A stretch of 15,662 nucleotides of DNA from Clostridia bacterium (GCA_017396925.1 JAFQKM010000165.1:1-15662); one strand, 5' to 3'. Positions 1-6,606 are shown, numbered from the stretch's first letter. Translations and numbers: made by a program. Notes: generated from the letters alone by a model not told the origin.

Positions 1-126
1 AGAGTAACACTTGTTGAAGACTATCTTTCTTATGTTGCAACAGGTGAAGAATTGGCGATCGGTGATAAGGTCGTCATCCGGGACGGATTGTTTGATGATT
101 TGAGCATACATCCTGTGCGTGAATAA
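1..126 (+). CDS. C-terminal fragment of an unidentified protein
   Basis: Frame 1 is open from the first base to the TAA at 124-126 and gives the last 41 residues of a protein whose start lies outside the window. The tail is acidic and ends in IHPVRE. It has an alternating hydrophobic stretch (GDKVVIRDGL) that could be a small beta-barrel strand pair, but I recognise no family. It is likely real because it runs straight into a good intrinsic terminator 26 bases past the stop. No function is assigned. Confidence 0.6.
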   Translation, partial: RVTLVEDYLSYVATGEELAIGDKVVIRDGLFDDLSIHPVRE

Positions 127-152
127 TACTTATCCCGGACAGAGGGCAATAA

Positions 153-187
153 AAAAAGACGCAGGGCTAAAAGCCTTGCGTCTTTTT
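153..187. terminator. Bidirectional intrinsic terminator
   Basis: A 15-base arm at 153-167 (AAAAAGACGCAGGGC) pairs with 173-187 (GCCTTGCGTCTTTTT), with one G-T wobble and a 5-base loop. The A-run on one arm and T-run on the other make it work in both directions. It can end the plus-strand gene at 126 and the minus-strand CarD operon ending at 219. Confidence 0.85.
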
Positions 188-218
188 CTATCATAGGGGG
201 TAAATTAAATGGCAGTGA

Positions 219-731
219 TCATACCTGCAGCATGGCTTCCATGCAGCGCTGGATATGGGGGCCGACGGCGCTCTTTTCCAATCCGAGGGCCAGCGCCAGC
301 TCGCCGTAAAGGGCGTCTTCGGCCAGCTTGAGGTATCGTTCGTCGAGAGCCGAGATCTTCTTGCCGGTCTTGATGCGATCCTGGCTGCGGAGCCACAGGG
401 TCTTAATGACGGCGATCAGACGGCGGCAGTCGCAGCTCTTGATACATTCGCGGTAAAGCTGTTCGCGCTGCTTGTCGGTGCCAGCCTCCACAGGCTCCAG
501 GGCAGGGATCTCGGCAATGAGGGCTTCGGCTTCGGCAAGGGTCAGCACCTTGCGCATGACCACCTTGCAGTTCTCCACAGGGGCATAAATGAAGCTCTCA
601 TTCTTGCCGTAGGGGCAAAGGATATAATAGAGCTTATCCTTGGGGATGCCATCGATGTTGATGGTCGAGATATCGGTGACGTCACATACGCCGGAACTGC
701 CGTAAATGACGCGGTCTCCAATCTTGAACAC
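219..731 (-). CDS. CarD-family transcriptional regulator
   Basis: CarD/CdnL-like proteins bind RNA polymerase beta through an N-terminal Tudor-like domain and stabilise open promoter complexes. The protein (170 aa from the chosen start) opens FKIGDRVIYGSSGVCDV, the typical CarD_TRCF start. The domain covers about residues 1-60, followed by a helical C-terminal DNA-binding part. I chose the GTG at 731 because AAGGAGG lies at 740-746 with 8 bases of spacing and family members begin at this point. An upstream ATG at 770 would add 13 residues without a good ribosome site. It is the second gene of an operon with the 81-aa protein ending at 767 (35-base gap) and ends at the bidirectional terminator 153-187. 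Which promoters it controls cannot be seen. Confidence 0.85.
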   Translation of the reverse strand: MFKIGDRVIYGSSGVCDVTDISTINIDGIPKDKLYYILCPYGKNESFIYAPVENCKVVMRKVLTLAEAEALIAEIPALEPVEAGTDKQREQLYRECIKSCDCRRLIAVIKTLWLRSQDRIKTGKKISALDERYLKLAEDALYGELALALGLEKSAVGPHIQRCMEAMLQV

Positions 732-766
732 AGGTGCTTCCTCCTTCTGACGGTGACTGAACGGGA

Positions 767-1012
767 TCAATCCTGCTCCATGTAGTCGCCGCAGTCGTGA
801 TTGTTGTACTGCTTGCGGATCTCGATGAGGATCGAGCCGTCGGGCAATACTTCCTCGCGGTCGATGCGGTACTGGGTGCGGGTGCGCTCCAAACGCTGCT
901 TGTAAGAGGCGTATTCTTCCTGCACATTTTTGACAGCGGCCGAGTGGCCCAGATTGTCCTTGAGCTGGAAGTGTACGGTCTGCAGCAGGCAGGCGGCTTT
1001 GATGCGTTTCAT
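767..1012 (-). CDS. Unrecognised 81-aa protein upstream of CarD
   Basis: The 81-aa protein starts MKRIKAACLLQTVHFQL and ends DCGDYMEQD. I do not recognise the family. It has a basic amphipathic N-terminus, a charged helical middle (QEEYASYKQRLERTRTQYRI) and a predicted strand hairpin (EVLPDGSILIEIRKQYNN). It has two cysteines, no signal peptide and no membrane segment, so it is probably cytosolic. I chose the ATG at 1010-1012 because AGGAG lies at 1023-1027. An in-frame ATG at 1054 would lie upstream of the predicted transcript start. It is the first gene of an operon with the CarD-like regulator. Co-transcription suggests, but does not show, a shared role. Confidence 0.7.
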   Translation of the reverse strand: MKRIKAACLLQTVHFQLKDNLGHSAAVKNVQEEYASYKQRLERTRTQYRIDREEVLPDGSILIEIRKQYNNHDCGDYMEQD

Positions 1013-1044
1013 ATTTGGTTTTCTCCTATTCTGATTATAACAAT

Positions 1045-1073
1045 ATTTTAGCATTTTTACAGGAACTTCGCAA
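1045..1073 (-). promoter_or_regulatory. Sigma-A promoter of the CarD operon
   Basis: On the minus strand, TTGCGA (1068-1073) lies 17 bases before an extended -10, TGCTAAAAT (-10 hexamer 1045-1050). Transcription would start near 1038, about 25 bases before the first gene and just ahead of its ribosome site at 1023-1027. Confidence 0.6.
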
Positions 1074-1075
1074 AG

Positions 1076-1114
1076 GTGAAAATCATTTTTGCCGATTTTC
1101 GTGAACTTTTCACC
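1076..1114. repeat. Nested inverted repeats upstream of the CarD operon promoter
   Basis: GGTGAAAA (1076-1083) and TTTTCACC (1107-1114) form an outer inverted repeat. GAAAATC (1079-1085) and GATTTTC (1094-1100) form an inner one, and GTGAA-CTT-TTCAC (1101-1113) a third. They sit directly upstream of the -35 element, where an activator or repressor could bind. No regulator is identified. Confidence 0.4.
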
Positions 1115-1190
1115 ATAAAACCCATAGGCTTTTTCGGTGATATCTGCCTTTGAAAAGCGTTGCTTTTTATGATAAACTATATAGTTAGAA

Positions 1191-1228
1191 GAAAAGCCCT
1201 GTCCGGATACAGCTGCCGGACAGGGCTT
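1191..1228 (-). terminator. Intrinsic terminator of the nnrD operon
   Basis: A perfect 13-bp stem pairs 1194-1206 (AAGCCCTGTCCGG) with 1216-1228, with a 9-base loop. Read on the minus strand it is followed by TTTTCTTCT, so it ends the minus-strand operon that stops at 1261. On the plus strand the tail is only TTATAT. Confidence 0.8.
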
Positions 1229-1260
1229 ATATGATTCTGGATGGACAATGCGGAGGGGGA

Positions 1261-2337
1261 TTACTGTGCCTTGCCGCGGCTGACAACGGCGCGCTTCTGG
1301 AAGATCTCCATCTCGGGGCTCAGCTCGCCGCCGCGGACGAAATGCAGATGATCATAGAGATTGACGGTGGCGCAGCAATGGCCGGGAATGACCAGCACGG
1401 TATCGCCTACCTTGAAATCATGCTTGCCGTAGAAGGCGGTGTGTTCTTCGCTGAGGGATACAGCGTCGGCTTCGAAACCAACCACGCGGGGCAGATCCTG
1501 ATCGGGCGACAGGCTCTTGACGCCGGCGTCGATGACGAAGCGGCCGGGGCCTGCCGAAATGACGGTGCAGACGGCATAGAGGGCATTCTCAAAGCCGACA
1601 TGCATGCGGTCGTAGGCGCAGTCCATAAACATAAAGGAACCGGCCTGCAGCTCGGTATAGATCTTCGAACCGGCCTTGAGATAGGCTGTGCCGGTCGAAC
1701 CGCCGCTGACCTCGCGGCTGCGGACGCCGCGGGCTTCCAGATAGGTGATCAGCTCGCGCAGACGCTGCTCGTTTTCGGCAGTGGTCACCTCGCGCAGATT
1801 TTTGTCGTATTCGTGGGACAGATTGCCGGCATAGGCCTGGATGCCGTCGTAGCTCAGGCCGGGCAGACCGTCGATGGTCTGGGCCAGGTGATAGAAGCTT
1901 TCGAAATCGTCGATGCCGCAGCGGCGCATACCCAGCTCCAGTTCGATATAGCAGTGAATGGTGGTGCCGGCCAGCGCAGCGGCATGGGAGAGGGCGCGGG
2001 CATTTTCGATATCGTCGACGCAGACGGTCAGGTGGCAGCGGCCGGCCAGATAGGCCAGGCGGGCGATCTTCTGGGGCTGGACAACCTGATTGGCGATCAG
2101 GATGTCGTGGATGCCGTAATCGGCCAGGTCCTCGGCCTCCGAGAGCTTGGAGCAGGTGATGCCCTTGGCGCCGGCGGCGATCTGCATGGCGGCAATGTGG
2201 GGGCTCTTGTGGGTCTTGTAATGGGGACGCAGCTTGGGCTTTTTGCCGGCCAGCAGCATCATCATGCGGCTGAGGTTGCGTTCCATCTTGTCCTGCTGCA
2301 CGACCAGTGCAGGGGTCTCGAGATCACGAATCTTCAT
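1261..2337 (-). CDS. PLP-dependent D-serine dehydratase / D-threonine aldolase-like enzyme
   Basis: This is a fold-type III PLP enzyme of the eukaryotic-type D-serine dehydratase / metal-activated D-threonine aldolase family (alanine-racemase-like N-terminal barrel plus a DSD-type C-terminal domain). The protein is 358 aa, normal for the family. RPHYKTHKS near residue 40 carries the Schiff-base lysine (K41). GSTGTAY in the middle matches the phosphate-binding loop. PGHCCATVNL (H320, C322) matches the family's zinc-binding His-x-Cys pair. The substrate (D-serine, D-threonine or a 3-hydroxy-D-aspartate) cannot be told from sequence. The ATG at 2335-2337 has AAGGAGA upstream and MKIRDLETPALV is a typical start. 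It lies 19 bases after nnrD and is co-transcribed with it. Confidence 0.85.
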   Translation of the reverse strand: MKIRDLETPALVVQQDKMERNLSRMMMLLAGKKPKLRPHYKTHKSPHIAAMQIAAGAKGITCSKLSEAEDLADYGIHDILIANQVVQPQKIARLAYLAGRCHLTVCVDDIENARALSHAAALAGTTIHCYIELELGMRRCGIDDFESFYHLAQTIDGLPGLSYDGIQAYAGNLSHEYDKNLREVTTAENEQRLRELITYLEARGVRSREVSGGSTGTAYLKAGSKIYTELQAGSFMFMDCAYDRMHVGFENALYAVCTVISAGPGRFVIDAGVKSLSPDQDLPRVVGFEADAVSLSEEHTAFYGKHDFKVGDTVLVIPGHCCATVNLYDHLHFVRGGELSPEMEIFQKRAVVSRGKAQ

Positions 2338-2356
2338 AACGGGTTCTCCTTTATAT

Positions 2357-3262
2357 CTATATATTGGTTTCACAGAAGGTATCGGGCGATTCCAGCTCCA
2401 GGATGGCGGCCGGGATGGATTCCAGAATATCCCGCGGCAGCATGGCGGTCCTGCCGTATTTCCGGGCGGCCAGCGCACCGGCGCGGCTGTGGATCCACAC
2501 ACCCAGGCAGGCACCCTGTTCGGCAGGCAGGCCCTGGGCCAGGAAGGATGCGATGCAGCCGGCCAGAACATCGCCGCTGCCGCCCTTGGCCATGCCGCTG
2601 TTGGGGGCCTCCAGCAGCCATGTGCGGCCATCGGGTGCGGCGATGAGGGTGATGTGATCCTTGAGCACAACAACGGCATTCTTTTCCCTGGCCAGCGCCC
2701 GTGCGCAGTCGGCACGGTGTTCCTTTATATAGGGAATATCCCAGCCGGTCAGGCGGGCCATTTCGCCCATATGGGGCGTCAGCACGACCGGACGGTCGAA
2801 GACGGCGCGGGGATTGCTCTGCTGCAGGGCAAAGAGGCCGTCGGCATCGATGACCATAGGGCGGCTGTCGCGGTTGAGCAGACGGGTCAGAATACCGCCC
2901 ACCGAAGCTCCGCGGCCGATGCCGCAGCCGAAGAGAATGGCTTTGGCCCGGGTATAGCCGGCGATGCTGCGTTCATAGTATTCGGCGGTCATCAGGCCCT
3001 CGCGGTTTTCCTCCATGGGCAGCTGTACGGCTTCGGGCAGCACGACAGCTGCCGCACGGCGTACACTTTCGGGGCCTGCCAGCGCCAGCAGACCGACGCC
3101 GCAGCGCAGCGCCGCCTGCCCCGAGAGCAGGGCAGCACCGGGCATATCCCGCGCACCGCAGATCGAAAGCAGAGTGCCGAAGCTGCCCTTGTTTCCGGTA
3201 TCATCCCGGCGGGGGAGAAGGGATTTGGAAAATTGATGGTTGACTTTTTCGCAGAATTGCAT
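2357..3262 (-). CDS. nnrD: ADP-dependent NAD(P)H-hydrate dehydratase
   Basis: It returns hydrated, inactive NADHX and NADPHX to NAD(P)H, using ADP in bacteria. The protein is 301 aa and covers only the YjeF C-terminal (ribokinase-like) domain. The usual fusion partner, the epimerase NnrE, is absent here and must be elsewhere if present. Landmarks are NKGSFGTLLSICG (about 24-36), VIDADGL (137-143), VLTPHMGEMARLTG (160-173) and NSGMAKGGSGDVLAG (221-235), which contains the anion hole and catalytic D231. The ATG at 3262 has AAAGGA at 3274-3279, with a slightly long 11-base gap. It is the first gene of a minus-strand operon with the D-amino-acid enzyme downstream. Confidence 0.9.
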   Translation of the reverse strand: MQFCEKVNHQFSKSLLPRRDDTGNKGSFGTLLSICGARDMPGAALLSGQAALRCGVGLLALAGPESVRRAAAVVLPEAVQLPMEENREGLMTAEYYERSIAGYTRAKAILFGCGIGRGASVGGILTRLLNRDSRPMVIDADGLFALQQSNPRAVFDRPVVLTPHMGEMARLTGWDIPYIKEHRADCARALAREKNAVVVLKDHITLIAAPDGRTWLLEAPNSGMAKGGSGDVLAGCIASFLAQGLPAEQGACLGVWIHSRAGALAARKYGRTAMLPRDILESIPAAILELESPDTFCETNI

Positions 3263-3329
3263 TATACTGAATGTCCTTTCGGTTTGCAGGTTTTATGCCT
3301 GTGCAAAGACTGTGCGTTACCTGTGTAAA

Positions 3330-3359
3330 AGTATAGCACAGATGTTGTGAAAATGGCAG
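3330..3359 (-). promoter_or_regulatory. Probable promoter of the nnrD operon
   Basis: On the minus strand an extended -10, TGCTATACT (hexamer 3330-3335), has CTGCCA (3354-3359) 18 bases upstream. The start would be near 3323, giving a leader of about 60 bases. The leader holds two near-identical boxes, TTTACACAGG and TTTGCACAGG. The -35 is only a partial match. Confidence 0.5.
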
Positions 3360-3404
3360 AGAAAAGCTGGCATTTCCCGAAAAAAAGCTATGCAATTTGA
3401 CATC

Positions 3405-3433
3405 TTGACCTTTAGGCGTCTCCATGGTATATT
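3405..3433 (+). promoter_or_regulatory. Sigma-A promoter of the rpmG-secE-nusG-rplKA block
   Basis: TTGACC (3405-3410), a 17-base spacer and TATATT (3428-3433) give a strong sigma-A promoter with a start near 3440. The 80-base leader contains a run of eight T (3453-3460 area) and a short CCTC/GAGG hairpin before the rpmG ribosome site. No terminator-like stem strong enough for attenuation is present. Confidence 0.75.
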
Positions 3434-3521
3434 GGAGTCACCTGTGAAGGTCTTTTTTTTGTGTCTGAAAACAGGCCGACCTCTCAGGGAGGCAACAAAA
3501 AATTAAGGAGGTGCCGCAACA

Positions 3522-3671
3522 ATGCGAGTTAAAATCACACTTGCCTGCACAGAATGCAAGCAGAGAAACTACGACAGTATGAAGAACAAGAAGAACGATC
3601 CTGATCGTCTCGAGATGAACAAGTACTGCCCTCACTGCAAGAAGCACACAGCACACAGAGAGACCAAGTAA
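3522..3671 (+). CDS. rpmG: 50S ribosomal protein L33 (zinc-ribbon type)
   Basis: The 49-aa protein, MRVKITLACTECKQRNY..., is the full length for L33. It has two zinc-binding CxxC pairs (C9/C12 and C36/C39), so it is the zinc-containing (C+) form; many bacteria also keep a zinc-free copy for zinc starvation. The ATG at 3522 follows AAGGAGGTG (3505-3513) at good spacing. It is the first gene of the block and is followed 36 bases later by secE, the classic rpmG-secE-nusG order. No tRNA gene fits in that gap, unlike in some bacteria where tRNA-Trp sits there. Confidence 0.95.
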   Translation: MRVKITLACTECKQRNYDSMKNKKNDPDRLEMNKYCPHCKKHTAHRETK

Positions 3672-3707
3672 GTCGATCTGGTACAGTTAAGAAAAAAGAG
3701 GTGCAAC

Positions 3708-3959
3708 ATGTCTGAGCAGAAAAAGGTCGAGAAGAAGGCCGAAAACAAGCCTGGTTTCTTCGCCCGCGCCGGTCAGACCGTTTCCAAGTGGTTCAGAGAC
3801 TTCAAGAGCGAATGCAAGAAGATCGTCTGGCCTTCCCGCAAGCACGTAATCAACAACACACTGGTCGTCATCGGTTTCGCCATTGCTGTTATGATCCTGG
3901 TTTATGTCCTGGACGTCAGCTTCGGTTTCGTCCGTGACACACTGGTCAAGCTGATCTAA
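3708..3959 (+). CDS. secE: Preprotein translocase subunit SecE
   Basis: SecE clamps SecY in the inner-membrane Sec channel. The 83-aa protein is the short, single-span Gram-positive type. It has a charged lysine-rich N-terminus (residues 1-20), the conserved amphipathic helix FRDFKSECKKIVWPSRKHV (about 29-47), then one membrane segment (about 50-71, VVIGFAIAVMILVYVLD). The ribosome site GAGGTG precedes the ATG at 3708. It lies 13 bases before nusG. Confidence 0.95.
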   Translation: MSEQKKVEKKAENKPGFFARAGQTVSKWFRDFKSECKKIVWPSRKHVINNTLVVIGFAIAVMILVYVLDVSFGFVRDTLVKLI

Positions 3960-3972
3960 AAGGGAGAACGTT

Positions 3973-4497
3973 ATGTCTGAAGGTGCAAAATGGTATGTGG
4001 TTCACACATACTCCGGCTATGAAAAGAAAGTAGCCGATACGATCCAGAAGACCGTAAAAAATCGTAATCTTCAGGAGCTCATCTGTGATGTCAGAATCCC
4101 TATGGAGACTGTCACAGAGGTCAGCGACGCAGGTACACGCGAAGTCGAGCGCAAGCTCTTCCCCGGTTATGTACTTGTCAAAATGTATATGAACGACGAA
4201 AGCTGGTATATCATCCGCAACACACGCGGCGTCACATCTTTTGTCGGCCCCGAATCCAAGCCCGTCCCCCTCACCGAGAAGGAGATCGCCGCCCTGGGCG
4301 TCGAGACCATCGAGGTCAAGCTCTCCTACGCGGTCGGCGACAGCGTCAAGGTCATCGACGGACCCTTTGACGGCAGCATTGGTACGGTCACCGAGATCTC
4401 TCTTCCCAAGGGAACCGTCATGGTCAATGTTTCCATGTTCGGCCGAGAGACTCCCGTCGAACTCAGTTTCAATCAGGTCGCTTCTCTCAAGAAGTAA
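3973..4497 (+). CDS. nusG: Transcription termination/antitermination factor NusG
   Basis: NusG binds the RNA polymerase clamp and controls pausing and coupling with translation or Rho. The 174-aa protein has the NGN domain (about 1-115, WYVVHTYSGYEKKVADTIQ, then LFPGYVLVKM) and a KOW domain (about 123-172, containing VIDGPFDGSIGTV). GGGAG precedes the ATG. Base use changes inside the gene. Up to about 4235 threonine is mostly ACA, as in the neighbouring ribosomal genes; after that it is mostly ACC and the DNA is richer in C. The switch falls near the end of the NGN domain. Confidence 0.95.
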   Translation: MSEGAKWYVVHTYSGYEKKVADTIQKTVKNRNLQELICDVRIPMETVTEVSDAGTREVERKLFPGYVLVKMYMNDESWYIIRNTRGVTSFVGPESKPVPLTEKEIAALGVETIEVKLSYAVGDSVKVIDGPFDGSIGTVTEISLPKGTVMVNVSMFGRETPVELSFNQVASLKK

Positions 4498-4517
4498 AGA
4501 GAGCGCCGTTTTGGAAA

Positions 4518-4547
4518 GTGGGAGGGTTAACAGCCCACATTTACCAC
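4518..4547 (+). promoter_or_regulatory. Putative L1-binding leader site upstream of rplK
   Basis: GTGG (4518-4521) pairs with CCAC (4544-4547). After an asymmetric inner loop (GA on the left, ACATTTA on the right), GGG (4524-4526) pairs with CCC (4534-4536). This copies the helix 76/77 region of 23S rRNA, where L1 binds (GUGGGAGG ... CCAC). It lies 26 bases before the rplK start, so L1 could repress rplK translation here. Confidence 0.6.
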
Positions 4548-4572
4548 ATTTATTATAGGAGGTGCAACGAAA

Positions 4573-4998
4573 GTGGCACAGAAAGTAACAGGTCTCATTA
4601 AGCTTCAGATCCCCGCAGGTAAGGCAACTCCTGCTCCCCCTGTTGGTCCTGCTCTGGGTCAGCACGGTGTCAACATCATGGCATTCACAAAGGAATTCAA
4701 CGAGCGTACAAAGAACGACGTCGGTCTCATTATCCCCGTTGTTATCACAGTTTACGCCGACAAGTCCTTTACATTTGTTACAAAGACTCCCCCTGCAGCT
4801 GTCCTGATCAAGAAGGCATGCAACATCGAGAGCGGTTCCGGCGTTCCCAACAAGACAAAGGTCGCTACAATCTCGAAGGAAGATGTCCAGAAGATCGCCG
4901 AGCTCAAGATGCGTGACCTGAACGCAGCTAGCCTGGAGGCAGCTATGAGCATGATCGCTGGTACAGCCCGCTCCATGGGCGTCGTCGTCGGCGAGTAA
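4573..4998 (+). CDS. rplK: 50S ribosomal protein L11
   Basis: L11 forms the GTPase-associated centre with 23S rRNA and is needed for the RelA/stringent response. The 141-aa length is exactly typical. The N-terminal domain is clear (KLQIPAGKATPAPPVGPALGQHG, with the proline-rich linker signature), and the C-terminal RNA-binding domain has PPAAVLIKKA and KTKVATISKEDV. The start is GTG at 4573, supported by AGGAGGTG at 4558-4564; no ATG fits. Threonine is almost always ACA, a codon bias of the highly expressed genes here. Confidence 0.97.
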   Translation: MAQKVTGLIKLQIPAGKATPAPPVGPALGQHGVNIMAFTKEFNERTKNDVGLIIPVVITVYADKSFTFVTKTPPAAVLIKKACNIESGSGVPNKTKVATISKEDVQKIAELKMRDLNAASLEAAMSMIAGTARSMGVVVGE

Positions 4999-5067
4999 TT
5001 TCAGCTCCCCGGCCCCAAACCAACCAATAACATTTTTTATCGCGGCATAAAACACAGAAGCCGCTAT

Positions 5068-5093
5068 GTGGGAGGATTATTCCGAAAAACCAC
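5068..5093 (+). promoter_or_regulatory. Second putative L1-binding site, upstream of rplA
   Basis: GTGG (5068-5071) pairs with CCAC (5090-5093). Inside, after GA, GGA (5074-5076) pairs with TCC (5081-5083), leaving GAAAAA unpaired on the right. The layout and left-side sequence (GTGGGAGG) match the site before rplK and the L1 site in 23S rRNA. It ends 5 bases before the rplA ribosome site. Confidence 0.6.
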
Positions 5094-5113
5094 TATGAGG
5101 AGGAAAAACAATC

Positions 5114-5812
5114 ATGCGCAGAGGTAAGAACTACGTAGAAAGCGCTAAACTTTTTGATCGCACAAAGCTTCACGATACAGAGGAAGCTATCGACGTCATG
5201 CTGCAGACAGCTAAGGCTAAGTTCGACGAAACAGTCGAAGTTCATGTCAAGCTCGGCGTCGACTCCCGTCATGCTGACCAGCAGGTCCGTGGCTCCATCG
5301 TCCTGCCCAACGGTACAGGTAAGCAGGTTCGCGTCCTGGTCTTCGCTAAGGGCGACAAGGCTGAGGAAGCACGTGCTGCCGGTGCTGACTATGTCGGCGA
5401 GATGGACATGGTCCAGAAGATCCAGAGCGAGAACTTCTTCGATTACGAAGTCGTCATCGCTACACCTGATATGATGGGTGTTGTCGGCCGTCTGGGCCGC
5501 GTCCTGGGTCCCAAGGGTCTGATGCCCAACCCCAAGGCTGGTACCGTCACAATGGACGTTACAAAGGCTATCAACGAGTCCAAGGCCGGTCGTATCGAGT
5601 ACCGCCTGGACAAGACCAACATCATCCACTGCCCCCTGGGCAAGGTCTCCTTTGGCCGTGAGAAGCTGGTCGAAAACTTCAACGCTCTGCTGGGCGCTAT
5701 CGTCAAGGCTAAGCCCGCCGCTGCTAAGGGTCAGTACATCCGCAGCTGCGTCGTCGCTTCCACAATGGGCCCTGGCGTCAAGGTCAACCCCGCTAAGCTG
5801 ACAAACAACTAA
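5114..5812 (+). CDS. rplA: 50S ribosomal protein L1
   Basis: L1 forms the mobile stalk at the E site and is the usual feedback repressor of its own operon. The 232-aa protein has normal length. The family signature GPKGLMPNPKAGTVT is intact near residue 135, and SKAGRIEYRLDKTNIIHCPLGKVSF follows. The ATG at 5114 has GAGGAGG upstream. No terminator is visible after the stop, so some transcripts may run into the rplJL unit. Two probable L1-binding RNA sites lie upstream (before rplK and before rplA). Confidence 0.97.
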   Translation: MRRGKNYVESAKLFDRTKLHDTEEAIDVMLQTAKAKFDETVEVHVKLGVDSRHADQQVRGSIVLPNGTGKQVRVLVFAKGDKAEEARAAGADYVGEMDMVQKIQSENFFDYEVVIATPDMMGVVGRLGRVLGPKGLMPNPKAGTVTMDVTKAINESKAGRIEYRLDKTNIIHCPLGKVSFGREKLVENFNALLGAIVKAKPAAAKGQYIRSCVVASTMGPGVKVNPAKLTNN

Positions 5813-5838
5813 TTTTCTCAAAAACACAAAAAATTATA

Positions 5839-5867
5839 TTGACAGTCCAGTAGACTTTTGATATAAT
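5839..5867 (+). promoter_or_regulatory. Consensus sigma-A promoter of rplJL
   Basis: TTGACA (5839-5844), 17 bases and TATAAT (5862-5867) match the consensus perfectly. The start would be near 5874, at the head of the L10 leader. Confidence 0.9.
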
Positions 5868-5873
5868 CTCTTT

Positions 5874-5998
5874 GTTATCCAAAGACCGCAGGAGAAAGTA
5901 AACGGCTTGTGCCGTCCTGCCGAGGATCGCACAGCTTACATTTTCTATGTGTATTTTCGTGCCTCTGCGTCTTTGGATGCAGAGGCACTTTTTCTTTG
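5874..5998 (+). ncRNA. L10 leader (rplJL attenuator)
   Basis: This is an mRNA leader of the L10-leader family. The central domain, nested GTAA/TTAC (5898-5901 with 5936-5939) and GCTTGTGC/GCACAGC (5905-5912 with 5929-5935), is the likely binding site for the L10(L12)4 complex. CCAAAGAC-C-GCAG (5879-5891) can pair with CTGCGTCTTTGG (5965-5976) as an antiterminator, and this competes with the terminator at 5959-5997. In Bacillus subtilis, surplus L10-L12 binding favours termination, and the same logic is expected here. Confidence 0.85.
5959..5997 (+). terminator. Attenuator terminator in the L10 leader
   Basis: GTGCCTCTGC (5959-5968) pairs with GCAGAGGCAC (5979-5988). The stem extends through three more pairs to a TTTG loop, and is followed by TTTTTCTTT. 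It lies 30 bases before rplJ and so can shut off the operon. Confidence 0.9.
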
Positions 5999-6026
5999 CA
6001 AAATCTACACGGAGGTGAAAACCAGT

Positions 6027-6563
6027 ATGCCTAACGCAAAGGTACTGTCCGAGAAGCAGGCTATCGTCGCTGCTCTGGCTGAACAGATGAAGAATGCATC
6101 CGCCGGCGTTTTCGTTGACTACAAGGGCATCACAGTCGAAGCTGATACAAAGCTGCGTGCTGATATGCGTGCCAACAACGTCGAGTATGCTGTCGTTAAG
6201 AACACACTGACACGTTTCGCCGCTAAGGAAGTTGGTTTCGACGAGCTCGATCCCATCCTGAACGGCACAACCGCTCTGGCCATCAGCACAGAGGATCCCA
6301 TCGCTCCCTGCCGTATGGTCGGTAATTTCATCAAGGCTAATCCCAAGACTTCTTTCGCCGTCAAGGGTGGCTTTGTTGAGGGCAAGGTCGTTGACGTTGC
6401 CACAATCATGGCTCTGTCCGAACTGACAAACAAGGGCGATCTGATCGCTACAGTTCTGGGCACCCTGAACGCTCCCATCGCTGCTCTGGCACGCGCACTG
6501 AACGCTATCGCCGAGAAGCAGGGCGCTCCCGCAGAAGCTGCTGCTGAAGCTACAGCTGAATAA
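6027..6563 (+). CDS. rplJ: 50S ribosomal protein L10
   Basis: L10 anchors L7/L12 dimers to the ribosome stalk and, with L12, represses its own operon. The protein is 178 aa from the ATG at 6027, which has GGAGGTG at 6011-6017. An upstream in-frame ATG at 5907 lies inside the structured leader and is not the start. The sequence opens MPNAKVLSEKQAIVAALAEQMKN, with the rRNA-binding GVFVDYKGITVEADTKLR and the C-terminal L12-binding helix (LARALNAIAEKQGAPAEA). The gene is followed 43 bases later by rplL. Confidence 0.96.
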   Translation: MPNAKVLSEKQAIVAALAEQMKNASAGVFVDYKGITVEADTKLRADMRANNVEYAVVKNTLTRFAAKEVGFDELDPILNGTTALAISTEDPIAPCRMVGNFIKANPKTSFAVKGGFVEGKVVDVATIMALSELTNKGDLIATVLGTLNAPIAALARALNAIAEKQGAPAEAAAEATAE

Positions 6564-6606
6564 TTAAAAAAACAAACACTGAAATATCATTTGGAGGTAA
6601 ATTACC

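Noticed and set aside
1150..1178. Plus-strand TTGAAA-N17-TAAACT promoter
   Set aside because: Nothing on the plus strand downstream would be expressed; an antisense RNA to the D-amino-acid gene is possible but unsupported.
1231..2646. 471-aa plus-strand open frame opposite the D-amino-acid enzyme
   Set aside because: Antisense shadow with no ribosome site; the minus-strand frame has the conserved PLP and zinc motifs.
2338..2715. 126-residue extension of the D-amino-acid enzyme
   Set aside because: It overlaps nnrD in another frame; MKIRDLETPALV at 2337 with its ribosome site is the family start.
3440..3462. ACCTgtgaAGGT plus T-run as an attenuator in the rpmG leader
   Set aside because: The stem is only 4 bp and would be at the very 5' end of the transcript, too weak and too early to terminate.
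3946..5055. 369-aa minus-strand open frame opposite nusG-rplK
   Set aside because: It spans two real, well-conserved genes on the other strand.
5907..6026. 40-residue N-terminal extension of L10
   Set aside because: It is translated L10-leader RNA; the true start at 6027 has a strong ribosome site and normal L10 length.
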